Shown here one piece after another: positions 7,402 through 15,068 of a stretch of DNA of 64,000 nt. Position 1 is the first letter of the stretch. Each line of letters starts with the position of its first letter. The position numbers and the translations under genes were made by a program. The stretch covers positions 1 through 64,000 of the forward strand of contig NZ_BAAAQN010000039.1 of NCBI RefSeq assembly GCF_039531695.1, read 5' to 3'. The notes below the pieces were generated by a model. It worked only from the letters and a program-made list of their open reading frames with translations. It had not been told where the DNA came from and made no database searches. This DNA comes from Catenulispora yoronensis. GTDB taxonomy: Bacteria; Actinomycetota; Actinomycetes; Streptomycetales; Catenulisporaceae.

Positions 7402-8718
7402 CTACGGCCGCCCCGAGACCCGCGCCGCGGCGACCAACGCCTCGGCGATCCGCACGACGTCCTCCTCCGGAGTGATGTAGGGCGGCATGACGTACAGCAG
7501 CTTGCCGAAGGGCCGGATCCAGACACCGAGGTCCATGGCGGCCTTCGTGGCGGTGCGCATGTCGGTGGGCTCAGCCATCTCCACGACGCCGATGGCGCCC
7601 AGCACCCGGACGTCGGCGACGCCGGGCAGCTCCCGGGCCGGCTCCAGGTGCTCGGTGAGCAGCTTGGCGATCCCGGCGACGTTTTCCCGCCAGGCGCCGT
7701 CCAGCAGCAGGCCGGTGGAGGCATAGGCGACGGCGCAGGCCAGCGGGTTGGCCATGAACGTGGGCCCGTGCATCAGCACCGGGGCCTCGCCGCTGGAGAT
7801 GCCGTGGGCGACCCGGGCCGTGCACAGCGCGGCGGCCAGGGTCAGGTAGCCGCCGGTCAGGGCTTTGCCGACGGTCATGATGTCGGGGCTGACACCGGCG
7901 TGCGCGGCGGCGAACAGCTCGCCGGTCCGGCCGAAGCCGGTGGCGATCTCGTCGAAGACCAGCAGCAGACCGTGCTCGTCGCAGACGGCGCGCAGCACCC
8001 GGAGCACTTCGGGGTCGTAGAACAGCATGCCGCCGGCGCCCTGCACCACCGGTTCGACGATCACCGCGGCCAGCGTGTCGGCATGCTCGGCGGCCAGGCG
8101 GCGCAGGTGGTCGGCGTACTCCTCGGTGCAGACGGCCGGCGGGCGGTCGGCGAACACGTGCCCGGGCAGGACGTCGGCCCACAGCTGGTGCATGCTGCCG
8201 GCCGGGTCGGTCACGGCCATCGCGCCGAAGGTGTCGCCGTGGTAGCCGCCGCGCACGGTGAGCAGGCGGGTCCGGCCGGAGTGGCCCTGCGAGCGCTGGT
8301 ACTGGAGGCACATCTTGATCGCGACCTCGACCGAGACCGAGCCGGAGTCGGCGAAGAAGACATGCTCGATCCCCTCCGGCGCCATCGCGGCCAGCCGCCG
8401 CGCCAGCAGCACGCCGGGGGCGTGCGTGAGCCCGCCGAACATGACGTGCGCCATGGTGTCGAGCTGGTCGCGCACCGCCTGGTCGAGCACCGGGTTCCGG
8501 TAGCCGTGGATCGCCGACCACCACGAGGCCATGCCGTCGACGAGTTCGCGGCCGTCGGCCAGCCGGATCCGCACGCCGTCCGCCCCGACGACCGGGAACG
8601 GTTCGACCACCGAGGGCATCGGCGCGTAGGGATGCCACACGGTCTCCCGGTCGGCGGCGCTCAGATCCGGCGTCCAGGACAGGGCGCCGGGGATCGGTCC
8701 TCCCGCGAAATCACTCAC
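7402..8718 (-). CDS. bioA: adenosylmethionine--8-amino-7-oxononanoate aminotransferase
   Basis: 438 aa class-III PLP aminotransferase that makes 7,8-diaminopelargonate from KAPA and S-adenosylmethionine in biotin synthesis. Family signatures are WHPYAPM at the N-terminus, MASWWSAIHGY, the PLP region VFDEIATGFGRTG and the Schiff-base lysine near residue 285 in VGKALTGGY. Length is normal. The GTG start overlaps the stop of a short upstream frame (GTGA). No other bio gene lies nearby, and I see no clear BirA or BioQ operator. Confidence 0.95.
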   Translation of the reverse strand: MSDFAGGPIPGALSWTPDLSAADRETVWHPYAPMPSVVEPFPVVGADGVRIRLADGRELVDGMASWWSAIHGYRNPVLDQAVRDQLDTMAHVMFGGLTHAPGVLLARRLAAMAPEGIEHVFFADSGSVSVEVAIKMCLQYQRSQGHSGRTRLLTVRGGYHGDTFGAMAVTDPAGSMHQLWADVLPGHVFADRPPAVCTEEYADHLRRLAAEHADTLAAVIVEPVVQGAGGMLFYDPEVLRVLRAVCDEHGLLLVFDEIATGFGRTGELFAAAHAGVSPDIMTVGKALTGGYLTLAAALCTARVAHGISSGEAPVLMHGPTFMANPLACAVAYASTGLLLDGAWRENVAGIAKLLTEHLEPARELPGVADVRVLGAIGVVEMAEPTDMRTATKAAMDLGVWIRPFGKLLYVMPPYITPEEDVVRIAEALVAAARVSGRP

Positions 8719-8880
8719 CCCGGCATGAAATCACCTTCCCGCTGCCCGCCTCCAACCGGCCGCCGGACGGAGCCCGGTCCGGCCGGCGACCCGGCCGCCG
8801 ATCCGCCTCCGGCCGAATCGCCGTTCAAACCAATGGGGGACAACTCAGCGCGCCTTCCATCGATCGGAGCATCGTTCCGC

Positions 8881-8895
8881 ATATATACGGAGGAA
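8881..8895 (+). promoter_or_regulatory. candidate -10 region and ribosome site of the transpeptidase gene
   Basis: An A/T island with TATATA (8881-8886) is followed by GGAGGA (8890-8895), in otherwise GC-rich DNA. GGAGGA is 20 nt from ATG 8915, longer than usual. No good -35 box is visible. Confidence 0.3.
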
Positions 8896-8914
8896 GCAGC
8901 GCACATACACCACT

Positions 8915-10174
8915 ATGCGACGCTCATCCGCCACCGCCACGAACCTGAGGAAGCCCAGAGTGCGCACCGGGACGCCCCCGCGCCAGCCCCGACAGTTCCG
9001 CCAACCCCGGCTGACGCTCGGCGCCGCCGCCGTCGTCACCCTGGTCGGCGGTTCCCTGACCGCGGCCGCGGGACCCGCCGGCCCGGCCCGGGCCGCCGTC
9101 GAGCCGGTGGCCACGCCGATCCCGCTGACCAGCGTGCCCAGCGACGGCTCCACCAACATCCGCACCGAGGTGCCGGTGAGCGTCACGGCGCAGTCCGGCG
9201 AGAAGCTGGCCGCCGTGCTGCTGGCCGGGCCGGACGGCGCGGCGGTGCCCGGGACGCTGAACCCCGAGGGCACCGAGTGGACCGCCGACTCGCACCTGAA
9301 GACCCGCACCCGCTACACCCTGACCGCCACCGGCGTGGCCGTCGACGGCAACCAGGTGTCGCGGACCTCCTCCTTCACCACCTTCGCGCCGACCGCCGAC
9401 AAGCAGCTGAAGTTCGCCGCGACCGCGCCGCAGAACGGCGACCTGGTCGGCGTCGGCATGCCGATCCTGGTGCAGTTCACGCACCCGGTCACCGACCGCG
9501 CGGCGGTGGAGAAGTCCCTGCGCGTGGTCACCGACCCGCCGCAGCCCGGGCACTGGAGCTGGCTGTCGGACGCCCGCCTGGACTGGCGCCCGGAGAGCTA
9601 CTGGAAGGCCGGCACCAAGGTCCGGGTGTCGCTGGAGCTCGACGGCGTGCCGGCCGGCGACGGCAAGTACGGCGGCGGCGACACCTCCTTCGGCTTCACC
9701 GTGGGCCGCAAGCAGCTCTCGCTGGTGGACCTGACCAAGCACCGGATGACCGTCTACCAGGACGACAAGCAGGTCAACTCCTTCCCGGTGACCGGCGGCA
9801 AGCCCGGCGCCGACACCTGGGGCGGCACCATGGCGGTGATCGACAAGGCCTCCTCGGTGCACATGCAGTCCTCCACCGTCGGCTTCGGCAACGAGTACGA
9901 CATCCCCGACGTCCGCTACGCGATCCACCTGACGTATTCGGGCACGTACATCCACGCCGCCCCGTGGTCGGTGGGCTCGCAGGGCTACGCCAACGTCAGC
10001 CACGGCTGCGTCGGCCTGTCGATGGAGCGGGCCGCGTGGCTGTTCGGCAACACCCTGCCCGGCGACCTGGTGCAGGTGGTGAACTCGCCCAAGAGCGTGG
10101 CCCCGGGCAACGGCTACGGCGACTGGCAGGAGAGCTGGAACCAGTGGCTGGGCGGCAGCGCGGTCAAGTCCTGA
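8915..10174 (+). CDS. L,D-transpeptidase, Ig-like plus YkuD domains
   Basis: 419 aa. A basic N-terminus and a hydrophobic signal segment (about 33-60) lead to two Ig-like domains (about 65-145 and 150-265) and a C-terminal YkuD catalytic domain (about 268-390). The catalytic motif is present as IHAAPW followed by SHGCVGLS, with the nucleophile Cys365. The layout matches mycobacterial LdtMt2-type enzymes, which make 3-3 cross-links in peptidoglycan outside the membrane. There is a Trp/Gly-rich C-terminal tail. ATG 8915 is used, but GTG 8960, with GAGGA before it, is an equally plausible start. The gene stands alone. Confidence 0.93.
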   Translation: MRRSSATATNLRKPRVRTGTPPRQPRQFRQPRLTLGAAAVVTLVGGSLTAAAGPAGPARAAVEPVATPIPLTSVPSDGSTNIRTEVPVSVTAQSGEKLAAVLLAGPDGAAVPGTLNPEGTEWTADSHLKTRTRYTLTATGVAVDGNQVSRTSSFTTFAPTADKQLKFAATAPQNGDLVGVGMPILVQFTHPVTDRAAVEKSLRVVTDPPQPGHWSWLSDARLDWRPESYWKAGTKVRVSLELDGVPAGDGKYGGGDTSFGFTVGRKQLSLVDLTKHRMTVYQDDKQVNSFPVTGGKPGADTWGGTMAVIDKASSVHMQSSTVGFGNEYDIPDVRYAIHLTYSGTYIHAAPWSVGSQGYANVSHGCVGLSMERAAWLFGNTLPGDLVQVVNSPKSVAPGNGYGDWQESWNQWLGGSAVKS

Positions 10175-10177
10175 ACG

Positions 10178-10212
10178 CGGGCGCGCGCCGGGGTTCCGGC
10201 GCGCCGGCCCGA
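10178..10212 (+). terminator. GC-rich hairpin after the transpeptidase gene
   Basis: GGGCGCGCGCCGG pairs with the following CCGGCGCGCC through a short GTT-containing loop, with one bulge. It starts a few bases after the stop codon at 10174 and lacks a T-tract. Confidence 0.5.
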
Positions 10213-10239
10213 GGCTGACGGGGTCGGCGGGCTTGGCGG

Positions 10240-10303
10240 GTCGCCGAGGCTGACGCCTTGCCGAGGTCGACGACTTGCCGAGGTCGACGGTTCGCCGAGG
10301 TTG
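10240..10303. repeat. about 17-bp tandem repeats before the aldo/keto reductase promoter
   Basis: Four imperfect copies of TCGCCGAGGTCGACGRYT run head to tail and end in the -35 box at 10301. The repeats touch the promoter, so they could be extra operator sites or a simple slippage product. Confidence 0.6.
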
Positions 10304-10338
10304 ACCTGGAGTCGACTCCAGGTCGTACCGTCGCCGGT
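10301..10338 (+). promoter_or_regulatory. MerR-type promoter and operator of the aldo/keto reductase gene
   Basis: A -35 box TTGACC (10301-10306) and a -10 box TACCGT (10326-10331) are 19 nt apart, the over-long spacing typical of promoters activated by MerR proteins. The perfect 20-bp palindrome ACCTGGAGTCGACTCCAGGT (10304-10323) fills the spacer. Transcription should begin at or next to ATG 10339, giving a leaderless mRNA. No MerR gene is adjacent, so the regulator acts from elsewhere. Confidence 0.7.
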
Positions 10339-11427
10339 ATGACGATGCACTACCGGGTTCTCGGTGCCACGGGCATCGAGGTCAGCACCTACGCACTGGG
10401 CACCATGATGTTCGGCAAGATCGGCAACCCCGACCACGCCGACAGCGAACGGATCATCCATGCCGCGCTCGACGCGGGTGTCAATTTCGTGGACACCGCC
10501 GACATGTACTCCACCGGCGAGTCCGAGGAGATCGTCGGCAAGGCGCTGAAGGGCCGGCGCGACGACATCGTGCTGGCCACTAAGGTGCACTTCGCCCTGG
10601 ACGACAAACGCAACCACGGCGGCAACTCCCGCCGCTACATAGTCCGCGCGGTCGAGGACAGCCTCCGGCGCCTGCAGACCGACTGGATCGACCTCTACCA
10701 GATCCACCGCCCGGACCCGGCGACCGACATCGAGGAGACCCTCGGCGTCCTGACCGACCTGGTCCGCGCCGGCAAGATCCGCGCCTTCGGCTCCTCGACC
10801 TTCCCGGTCGAGGACGTGGTCGAGGCCTGGCACGTGGCCGAGCGCCGCGGCCTGATGAAGTTCCGCACCGAGCAGCCGCCCTATTCGATCCTGGCCCGCG
10901 GCATCGAGAAGTCGGTGCTGCCGACCGCCCAGCGGCTGAACATGGGCGTGCTGACCTGGAGCCCGCTGGCCTGGGGCTTCCTCAGCGGCAAGTTCCGCCG
11001 CGGACAGGAGGTCGACTTCTCCTCCGGCCGCGCGGCCCTGGCCCGCGAACGCTTCGACCCCGCGCTCCCCAAGCACGCCGCGAAGTACGACGCGGTGGAG
11101 GAGCTGGTGAAGCTCGCCGACGACCTGGGCGTCTCCTTGCCGCAGCTGGCCACGGCCTTCCCGCTGGCGCACCCGGCCGTGACGTCGGTGATCCTGGGCC
11201 CGCGCACCATGGACCAGCTGGAGTCCTCCCTGGCCGGCCAGGACCTGGTCCTGGACGACGCGGCGCTGGACCGCATCGACGAGATCGTGCCCCCGGGCAC
11301 CGAGCTGGTGTGGGAGAACGGCGGCTGGACGCCGCCCGCGCTGAGCGACGTGACACGGCGCCGGCGCGCGGTCGACGACCGGGTGGCGGCGGCTCCCGAG
11401 GGGACGCCGGAGTCGACCGAGGAGTAG
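10339..11427 (+). CDS. aldo/keto reductase
   Basis: 362 aa NADPH-dependent TIM-barrel oxidoreductase of the YajO/Tas type. Catalytic residues can be placed in FVDTADMYSTGESE (Asp and Tyr), VLATKVH (Lys) and YQIHRPD (His); GPRTMDQLE near the C-terminus is the cofactor-binding end. The substrate is unknown, typically aldehydes or ketones. ATG 10339 matches a leaderless start 7 nt after the -10 box of a MerR-type promoter; ATG 10345 is an alternative. The MerR operator suggests induction by a reactive compound. The last 25 residues are charged and probably disordered. Confidence 0.9.
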   Translation: MTMHYRVLGATGIEVSTYALGTMMFGKIGNPDHADSERIIHAALDAGVNFVDTADMYSTGESEEIVGKALKGRRDDIVLATKVHFALDDKRNHGGNSRRYIVRAVEDSLRRLQTDWIDLYQIHRPDPATDIEETLGVLTDLVRAGKIRAFGSSTFPVEDVVEAWHVAERRGLMKFRTEQPPYSILARGIEKSVLPTAQRLNMGVLTWSPLAWGFLSGKFRRGQEVDFSSGRAALARERFDPALPKHAAKYDAVEELVKLADDLGVSLPQLATAFPLAHPAVTSVILGPRTMDQLESSLAGQDLVLDDAALDRIDEIVPPGTELVWENGGWTPPALSDVTRRRRAVDDRVAAAPEGTPESTEE

Positions 11428-11512
11428 CAGGGAGCAGCGGGGAGTAGCAGGGAGCAGCGAGGAGCAGCGGGCGAGCAGCAAGGGGCAGCGGCGAGCTGCG
11501 CCAAGCAGCCAC
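11428..11512. repeat. GGGAGCAGC-type short tandem repeats
   Basis: An irregular array of 8-10-bp units (GGGAGCAGC, GGGAGTAGC, GAGGAGCAGC and variants) begins right after the aldo/keto reductase stop codon and runs toward the next promoter. No hairpin is evident. Confidence 0.65.
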
Positions 11513-11562
11513 GGGTAGCGCAGACGGCTGACGCCACCAGAGCCGCGCGGCGGGACGGCCGG

Positions 11563-11574
11563 GATAATGGCACC
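11563..11574 (+). promoter_or_regulatory. leaderless -10 box of the DUF2218 gene
   Basis: GATAAT at 11563-11568 lies 6 nt before ATG 11575, and there is no ribosome site in between, fitting leaderless transcription. The -35 region is not obvious. Confidence 0.5.
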
Positions 11575-11871
11575 ATGATCGAGTCCATGGCGAACGTGAA
11601 GACCGACCGTCCCGAGCGCTATCTGAAACAGCTGGTCTCCCACCTCGGCCGCCAGGTCGACTCCGAGCAGTCCGCCGACGGCGCGTCCGGCTCGCTGACC
11701 TTCAGCTCCGGCCGCTGCGACCTGGCCACCGGGCCGGGCGTGCTGGTGCTGACGGTCCGGGCCGAGGACGAGGAGCGGCTGGCGGCGGTGCGGGACGTGG
11801 TGGCGCGGCACCTGGTGCGGTTCGCGACGCAGGACGAGCTGGTGGTGGAGTGGTCGTGGAGCGATCGGTGA
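11575..11871 (+). CDS. DUF2218 domain-containing protein
   Basis: 98 aa, the usual length of DUF2218 proteins. The family pattern is visible: an N-terminal TDRPERYLKQLVSHLGRQV, a glycine-containing middle strand, a CDLATGPGVLVLTV strand and a C-terminal HLVRFATQDELVVEW. Family members are small cytosolic proteins of unknown role that often sit near siderophore-interacting proteins or iron genes; no such neighbour is present here. The gene appears to be single and leaderless. Confidence 0.85.
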   Translation: MIESMANVKTDRPERYLKQLVSHLGRQVDSEQSADGASGSLTFSSGRCDLATGPGVLVLTVRAEDEERLAAVRDVVARHLVRFATQDELVVEWSWSDR

Positions 11872-11893
11872 GGTCCGGGGCCCGACCAGAACC

Positions 11894-12838
11894 TCAGGCC
11901 GCCTGAGACCTCCGCCTCGCCACCAGATCCCGCGCGGCACCGTCCCAGCCCGGGAAATCGAACCCGAACCCGGCCTCCGCCAGGCGTCCGGAAACCACTC
12001 TCCGGCTCTTGAGCAGCAGCTCGGTGTCGGACCTCAGCACGAGCGCCCCGATCGCGGCCATCCCCCGGGTCGCCGGCAACCCGAGCGGCATCCCCCACGC
12101 CCGCCGCAGTGTCCGCATGAACTCCCGCTGCGGCAGCGGTCCCGGAGCGGCGAGGTTGACCGCCCCCTCCAGATCCTCGTCGGCCGTCAAGAACTCCACG
12201 GCCCGGACGAAATCCCGGTCGTGGATCCACGAGACGTACTGCCGGCCCCCGGCCACCGGCCCGCCGAGCCCCAGCCGCGCCATCCACGCCAAGTAGTCGA
12301 AGACCCCGCCCCGGTCCGGACTCATCACCATCGCCGAGCGCATCGCGACCTTCCGCGTCCCCGGCGTCGACGCCTCGGCCTGCTCCCGCTCCCAGTTCCG
12401 GGCGATCTCGACGCTGTAGCCCCAGTAGTCGGGCACGCCGTCCTCAGTCCCGCCGATAACCCCGCGCTCGTCGTTCGCCGGGCCGTAGGTGTGGGCGTAG
12501 ATGGTGGCCGTGCTCGCCTGGAGCCACACCCTCGGCGGCCGCGCAGCCGCCCCGATCGCCTGCCCGACCACCCTCGCGGACAGCACCCGCGAATCCATCA
12601 TCTCCCGGAGGTTCTCCGGCGTGTACCGGCAGCTGACGCTGCGCCCCGCGAGGTTGACGACGACGTCACAGCCGTCGATCTCCTCGGCCCAGGCGCCGAG
12701 CGTGCGACCGTCCCAGGCCACCTCGCCCGGCAGCCTCGGCGTCCGGGTCAGAATCACGACCGAGTGCCCCGCAGCGCTGAAAGCGCGCCGTAGAATCGCG
12801 CCGACCTGACCGGAGCCTCCGGGGATGACGATCTTCAC
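11894..12838 (-). CDS. TIGR01777 family NAD-dependent epimerase
   Basis: 314 aa extended-SDR protein. GGSGQVGAILRRAF at the N-terminus binds the nucleotide, DVVVNLAGRSV is the family-specific central segment, and DYWGYSVEIARNWE takes the place of the active-site region. The C-terminus (about 250-295) is the DUF1731 tail characteristic of TIGR01777 proteins. The substrate is not known. GTG 12838 is the start because it gives the nucleotide motif at once. A near-perfect inverted repeat about 50 bp upstream may be its operator. Confidence 0.88.
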   Translation of the reverse strand: MKIVIPGGSGQVGAILRRAFSAAGHSVVILTRTPRLPGEVAWDGRTLGAWAEEIDGCDVVVNLAGRSVSCRYTPENLREMMDSRVLSARVVGQAIGAAARPPRVWLQASTATIYAHTYGPANDERGVIGGTEDGVPDYWGYSVEIARNWEREQAEASTPGTRKVAMRSAMVMSPDRGGVFDYLAWMARLGLGGPVAGGRQYVSWIHDRDFVRAVEFLTADEDLEGAVNLAAPGPLPQREFMRTLRRAWGMPLGLPATRGMAAIGALVLRSDTELLLKSRRVVSGRLAEAGFGFDFPGWDGAARDLVARRRSQAA

Positions 12839-12889
12839 AGCTCTGCCCTCCGCACCGCGTTCAGCGAGTTCACCGAGTTCAGGGCCTAT

Positions 12890-12905
12890 TTAAGCACTTG
12901 CTCAA
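12890..12905. promoter_or_regulatory. inverted repeat upstream of the epimerase gene
   Basis: TTAAGCA-CT-TGCTCAA is an inverted repeat with one mismatch, resembling TetR-family operators. It overlaps the 3' end of the dehydrogenase gene and lies about 52 bp before the epimerase start. No candidate regulator is adjacent. Confidence 0.35.
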
Positions 12906-13780
12906 ACGGCTTCGTCCACCGGGTCGGCCCACAGCGTCGCCAGCCGCGCCAGCCCTTCCGCCCCGTGCCCCGCAGCGACCGCACGATCGATCACGCCGCG
13001 AGCCGCGTCGAGCATCCCGGTGTCCAGTCCGTGCGCCCGAGCCGTCGCCGCGACATGGCCGATGCTCGACGCCGCGGAGGCGATCGTCGAACGGTCGCCC
13101 GGGAACGAGCCGGCCTCGATCTGCGCCCCCATGCGGACAGCCATCTCCGGCAGCAGCGCACCGATGCCGCCGGCGAACGCCGCGAAGCTCGTCGGAGCGA
13201 TGCCCTCGGCGGCGGCGAGCGCGAAGCCGTGCAGCAGTCCGTTGGTGGCGGTCGCGAAGATGTCGAGCAGCGCCATGTCGTAGGCGCCGGCAGTGCCAGG
13301 ATCGTCGCCGAGGTGCAGGACACGGCCACCGAGCACAGCCAGCGTCGATGCCACCTGGGCATACACACTCGGGTCGCCGCTGAGCAGGACGGTCCCGGCC
13401 GGCGTACCGATCATCGGCGTCGGCGTCAGGATCGCGCCATCGAGGTAGGCGATGCCCCGCTCGGCGGCCCACGCCGCCATCTCCCGGGCCTGGCCCGGTG
13501 TGCCGCTCGTGAGGTTGACGAGCGCCTGCCGAGCACCGAACGGAACTTCGTCCAGCGTCCGCCGAACCACCTCGTTGTCGATCAGGCACGCCACCACGAC
13601 GTCGGCCGCCGCCACAGCGGCACCGGGCGACCCGGCGACCGTCACGGCCAGCCCGGCAGCCTTCCCCGGCGTGCGGTTCCACACTGTGACTTCACGAGCC
13701 TCGGCCGCAAACGCCGCGGCGAGCGCCCGGCCCATGGGCCCAAGCCCCAGGACCGCAACGCGAGTTGTCTTCGCTTCCAT
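12902..13780 (-). CDS. NAD(P)-binding dehydrogenase, imine reductase/3-hydroxyisobutyrate type
   Basis: 292 aa. The N-terminal Rossmann domain has VAVLGLGPMGRALAAAF (residues about 8-24), and the NRTPGKA segment after it suggests NADP preference. The middle helix region LTSGTPGQARE and the C-terminal all-helical domain (about 165-290) match imine-reductase-like members of the beta-hydroxyacid dehydrogenase family. The catalytic lysine of hydroxyacid dehydrogenases is not evident, which favours the imine-reductase-like branch. It is divergent from a MerR gene and has a MerR-type leaderless promoter, so the MerR protein is its probable activator. Confidence 0.85.
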   Translation of the reverse strand: MEAKTTRVAVLGLGPMGRALAAAFAAEAREVTVWNRTPGKAAGLAVTVAGSPGAAVAAADVVVACLIDNEVVRRTLDEVPFGARQALVNLTSGTPGQAREMAAWAAERGIAYLDGAILTPTPMIGTPAGTVLLSGDPSVYAQVASTLAVLGGRVLHLGDDPGTAGAYDMALLDIFATATNGLLHGFALAAAEGIAPTSFAAFAGGIGALLPEMAVRMGAQIEAGSFPGDRSTIASAASSIGHVAATARAHGLDTGMLDAARGVIDRAVAAGHGAEGLARLATLWADPVDEAV

Positions 13781-13786
13781 GCCGCG

Positions 13787-13818
13787 AAGCTAAAGCCTCA
13801 CGTTGACGTGAGGGTCAA
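13787..13818 (-). promoter_or_regulatory. MerR-type promoter and operator of the dehydrogenase gene
   Basis: Read on the minus strand, -35 TTGACC (13818-13813) and -10 TAGCTT (13792-13787) are 19-20 nt apart. The inverted repeat CCTCACGT-TG-ACGTGAGG (13796-13813) fills the spacer. The start codon at 13780 follows the -10 box by 6 nt, so the mRNA should be leaderless. The divergent MerR gene starts at 13839. Confidence 0.75.
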
Positions 13819-13838
13819 GCCCGCGTTCTCCTGGAGCC

Positions 13839-14204
13839 ATGAAGATCGGCGAACTCTCCCGCCGCACCGGCGCCTCGATCAGGGCTCTGCGCTACTACGA
13901 GGAACAGGGCCTGCTCTCCCCCGAGCGCCTTCCCAGCGGATATCGCGACTACGACGAACGCAGCGTGGCCACCGTGGCTAGGATCCGCGTACTGCTGTCC
14001 GCCGGCCTGAACAGCACGGCGATCGCCGAGATCCTGCCGAACGTCGTGGACGATTCCGTGGTGCTGACCGGACGCTGCCCCGAGCTGCGCGATGGGCTGG
14101 CTGTCGAGCGTGCTCGCATCACGGAACGGATCGAGGCCCTCGTGGCGGCCCGCGCCATCCTCGACTCGCTCATCGGACGCCCGCTGGTGATCGATCCCGC
14201 GTAG
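13839..14204 (+). CDS. MerR family transcriptional regulator
   Basis: 121 aa. The N-terminal winged-helix domain reads MKIGELSRRTGASIRALRYYEEQGLL, the MerR signature, followed by the wing RDYDERSVATVARIRVLL and a short dimerising coiled coil (about 85-115). There is no C-terminal ligand domain and no metal-binding cysteine pair; the single Cys is in GRCPELRDG. Being divergent from the imine-reductase-like gene with a MerR operator between them, it most likely activates that gene. The substrate signal is unknown. Confidence 0.92.
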   Translation: MKIGELSRRTGASIRALRYYEEQGLLSPERLPSGYRDYDERSVATVARIRVLLSAGLNSTAIAEILPNVVDDSVVLTGRCPELRDGLAVERARITERIEALVAARAILDSLIGRPLVIDPA

Positions 14205-14280
14205 GCGGCGCGCGCAGCGGCGAATCAGTCCGCCTCGGGCTCGGTCACCGGCTCAACCGCGCTCGGCGGCTCCACCACCG

Positions 14281-14364
14281 GCTCAGCCGTGCTCGGGCTC
14301 CGCCACCGGTTCAGCCGTGCTCGGGCTCCGCCACCGGTTCAGCCGTGCTCGGGCTCCGCCACCG
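14281..14364. repeat. three tandem 28-bp repeats at the end of a TetR gene
   Basis: Three copies start at 14281, 14309 and 14337 and differ by only one or two bases. The TetR stop codon (14339-14341) lies inside the copy nearest the gene. Because 28 is not a multiple of 3, a change in copy number or a mutated stop would shift the frame and rewrite the C-terminus. Confidence 0.9.
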
Positions 14365-14983
14365 GCTCGGCCGCGACTTCCGTCACCGCACCCAGCAGCG
14401 CCGGCAAGAACTGGCGCTCCAATGTCCCTGGCGGCAGCGCCTCCGGCTCGACATAGCTCTGCGCCAGCGCCCCCTCCCGGATCGCGATCAGCATCCTGAC
14501 CAGCGGCTCCAGCTCGACGCCCGGCCGCAGCCGGAGCCCGGCCCGGGCCAGCCGCTCCGCCAGCAACCGCATCGCCTCGCCGCGCAGCCGGGCGTCGTGT
14601 TCGGCCAGGCGGCGCGCCGCCTGCGGATCCCGGATCGCCGAGAGCGTGAACTCGGTCGTGACCAGGTACCAGGTGCGCTCGTCGTCGTCGAACTCGGCCA
14701 GTCCCGCCGCGAGGTCGGCGAGGGTCACCGCTCCCGGTCCCAACGCCGCCGCCTGCTTCTCGAACCGCTCCAGAACGCGTGCGGCATGCCGGTCGAACAG
14801 CGCGAAGAACAACTCTTCCTTGCTGGCGAAGTTGGAGTAGAACGCTCCGCGCGTGTACCCGGCGCGCTCGCACACGTCCTCGATCCGCGTTCCGCCGAAA
14901 CCGTTGGCGGCGAAGGCCTCCAGGGCCGCGTCGAGGAGCCGTGCCAGCGTCTGCGGACGCCGCTTCGTCATGCCTTTGGGCAC
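14339..14983 (-). CDS. TetR family transcriptional regulator
   Basis: 214 aa. The DNA-binding domain (about 10-58) contains IEDVCERAGYTRGAFYSNFASKEELFFALF. The C-terminal domain is of the common TetR_C type with no special motif. GTG 14983 is preferred because AGGAGG lies 12 nt upstream; ATG 14971 is also possible. The last residues (AEPVAEPEHG) are coded by the first of three 28-bp repeats. It is divergent from the class II aldolase gene, with palindromic sites between them, so it probably represses that gene and itself. Confidence 0.88.
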   Translation of the reverse strand: MPKGMTKRRPQTLARLLDAALEAFAANGFGGTRIEDVCERAGYTRGAFYSNFASKEELFFALFDRHAARVLERFEKQAAALGPGAVTLADLAAGLAEFDDDERTWYLVTTEFTLSAIRDPQAARRLAEHDARLRGEAMRLLAERLARAGLRLRPGVELEPLVRMLIAIREGALAQSYVEPEALPPGTLERQFLPALLGAVTEVAAEPVAEPEHG

Positions 14984-15024
14984 CGGCTCTTGACACCTCC
15001 TCCAGCGTGGGAAACGATCCGGGT

Positions 15025-15053
15025 ACGTATCCGATACGTGAATGTATCCGATA
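15025..15053. promoter_or_regulatory. putative TetR operator between tetR and the aldolase gene
   Basis: The perfect palindrome ACGTATCCGATACGT (15025-15039) overlaps the first of two direct copies of GTATCCGATA (15027-15036 and 15044-15053). The site lies between two divergent starts at 14983 and 15069. Confidence 0.55.
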
Positions 15054-15068
15054 ACCGAAGGGCGTGCC

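Noticed and set aside
7321..10218. 965-codon plus-strand open frame
   Set aside because: It is an antisense and frame-shifted shadow of bioA and the transpeptidase gene; its protein has no domain and is made of Arg/Gly/Pro-rich runs.
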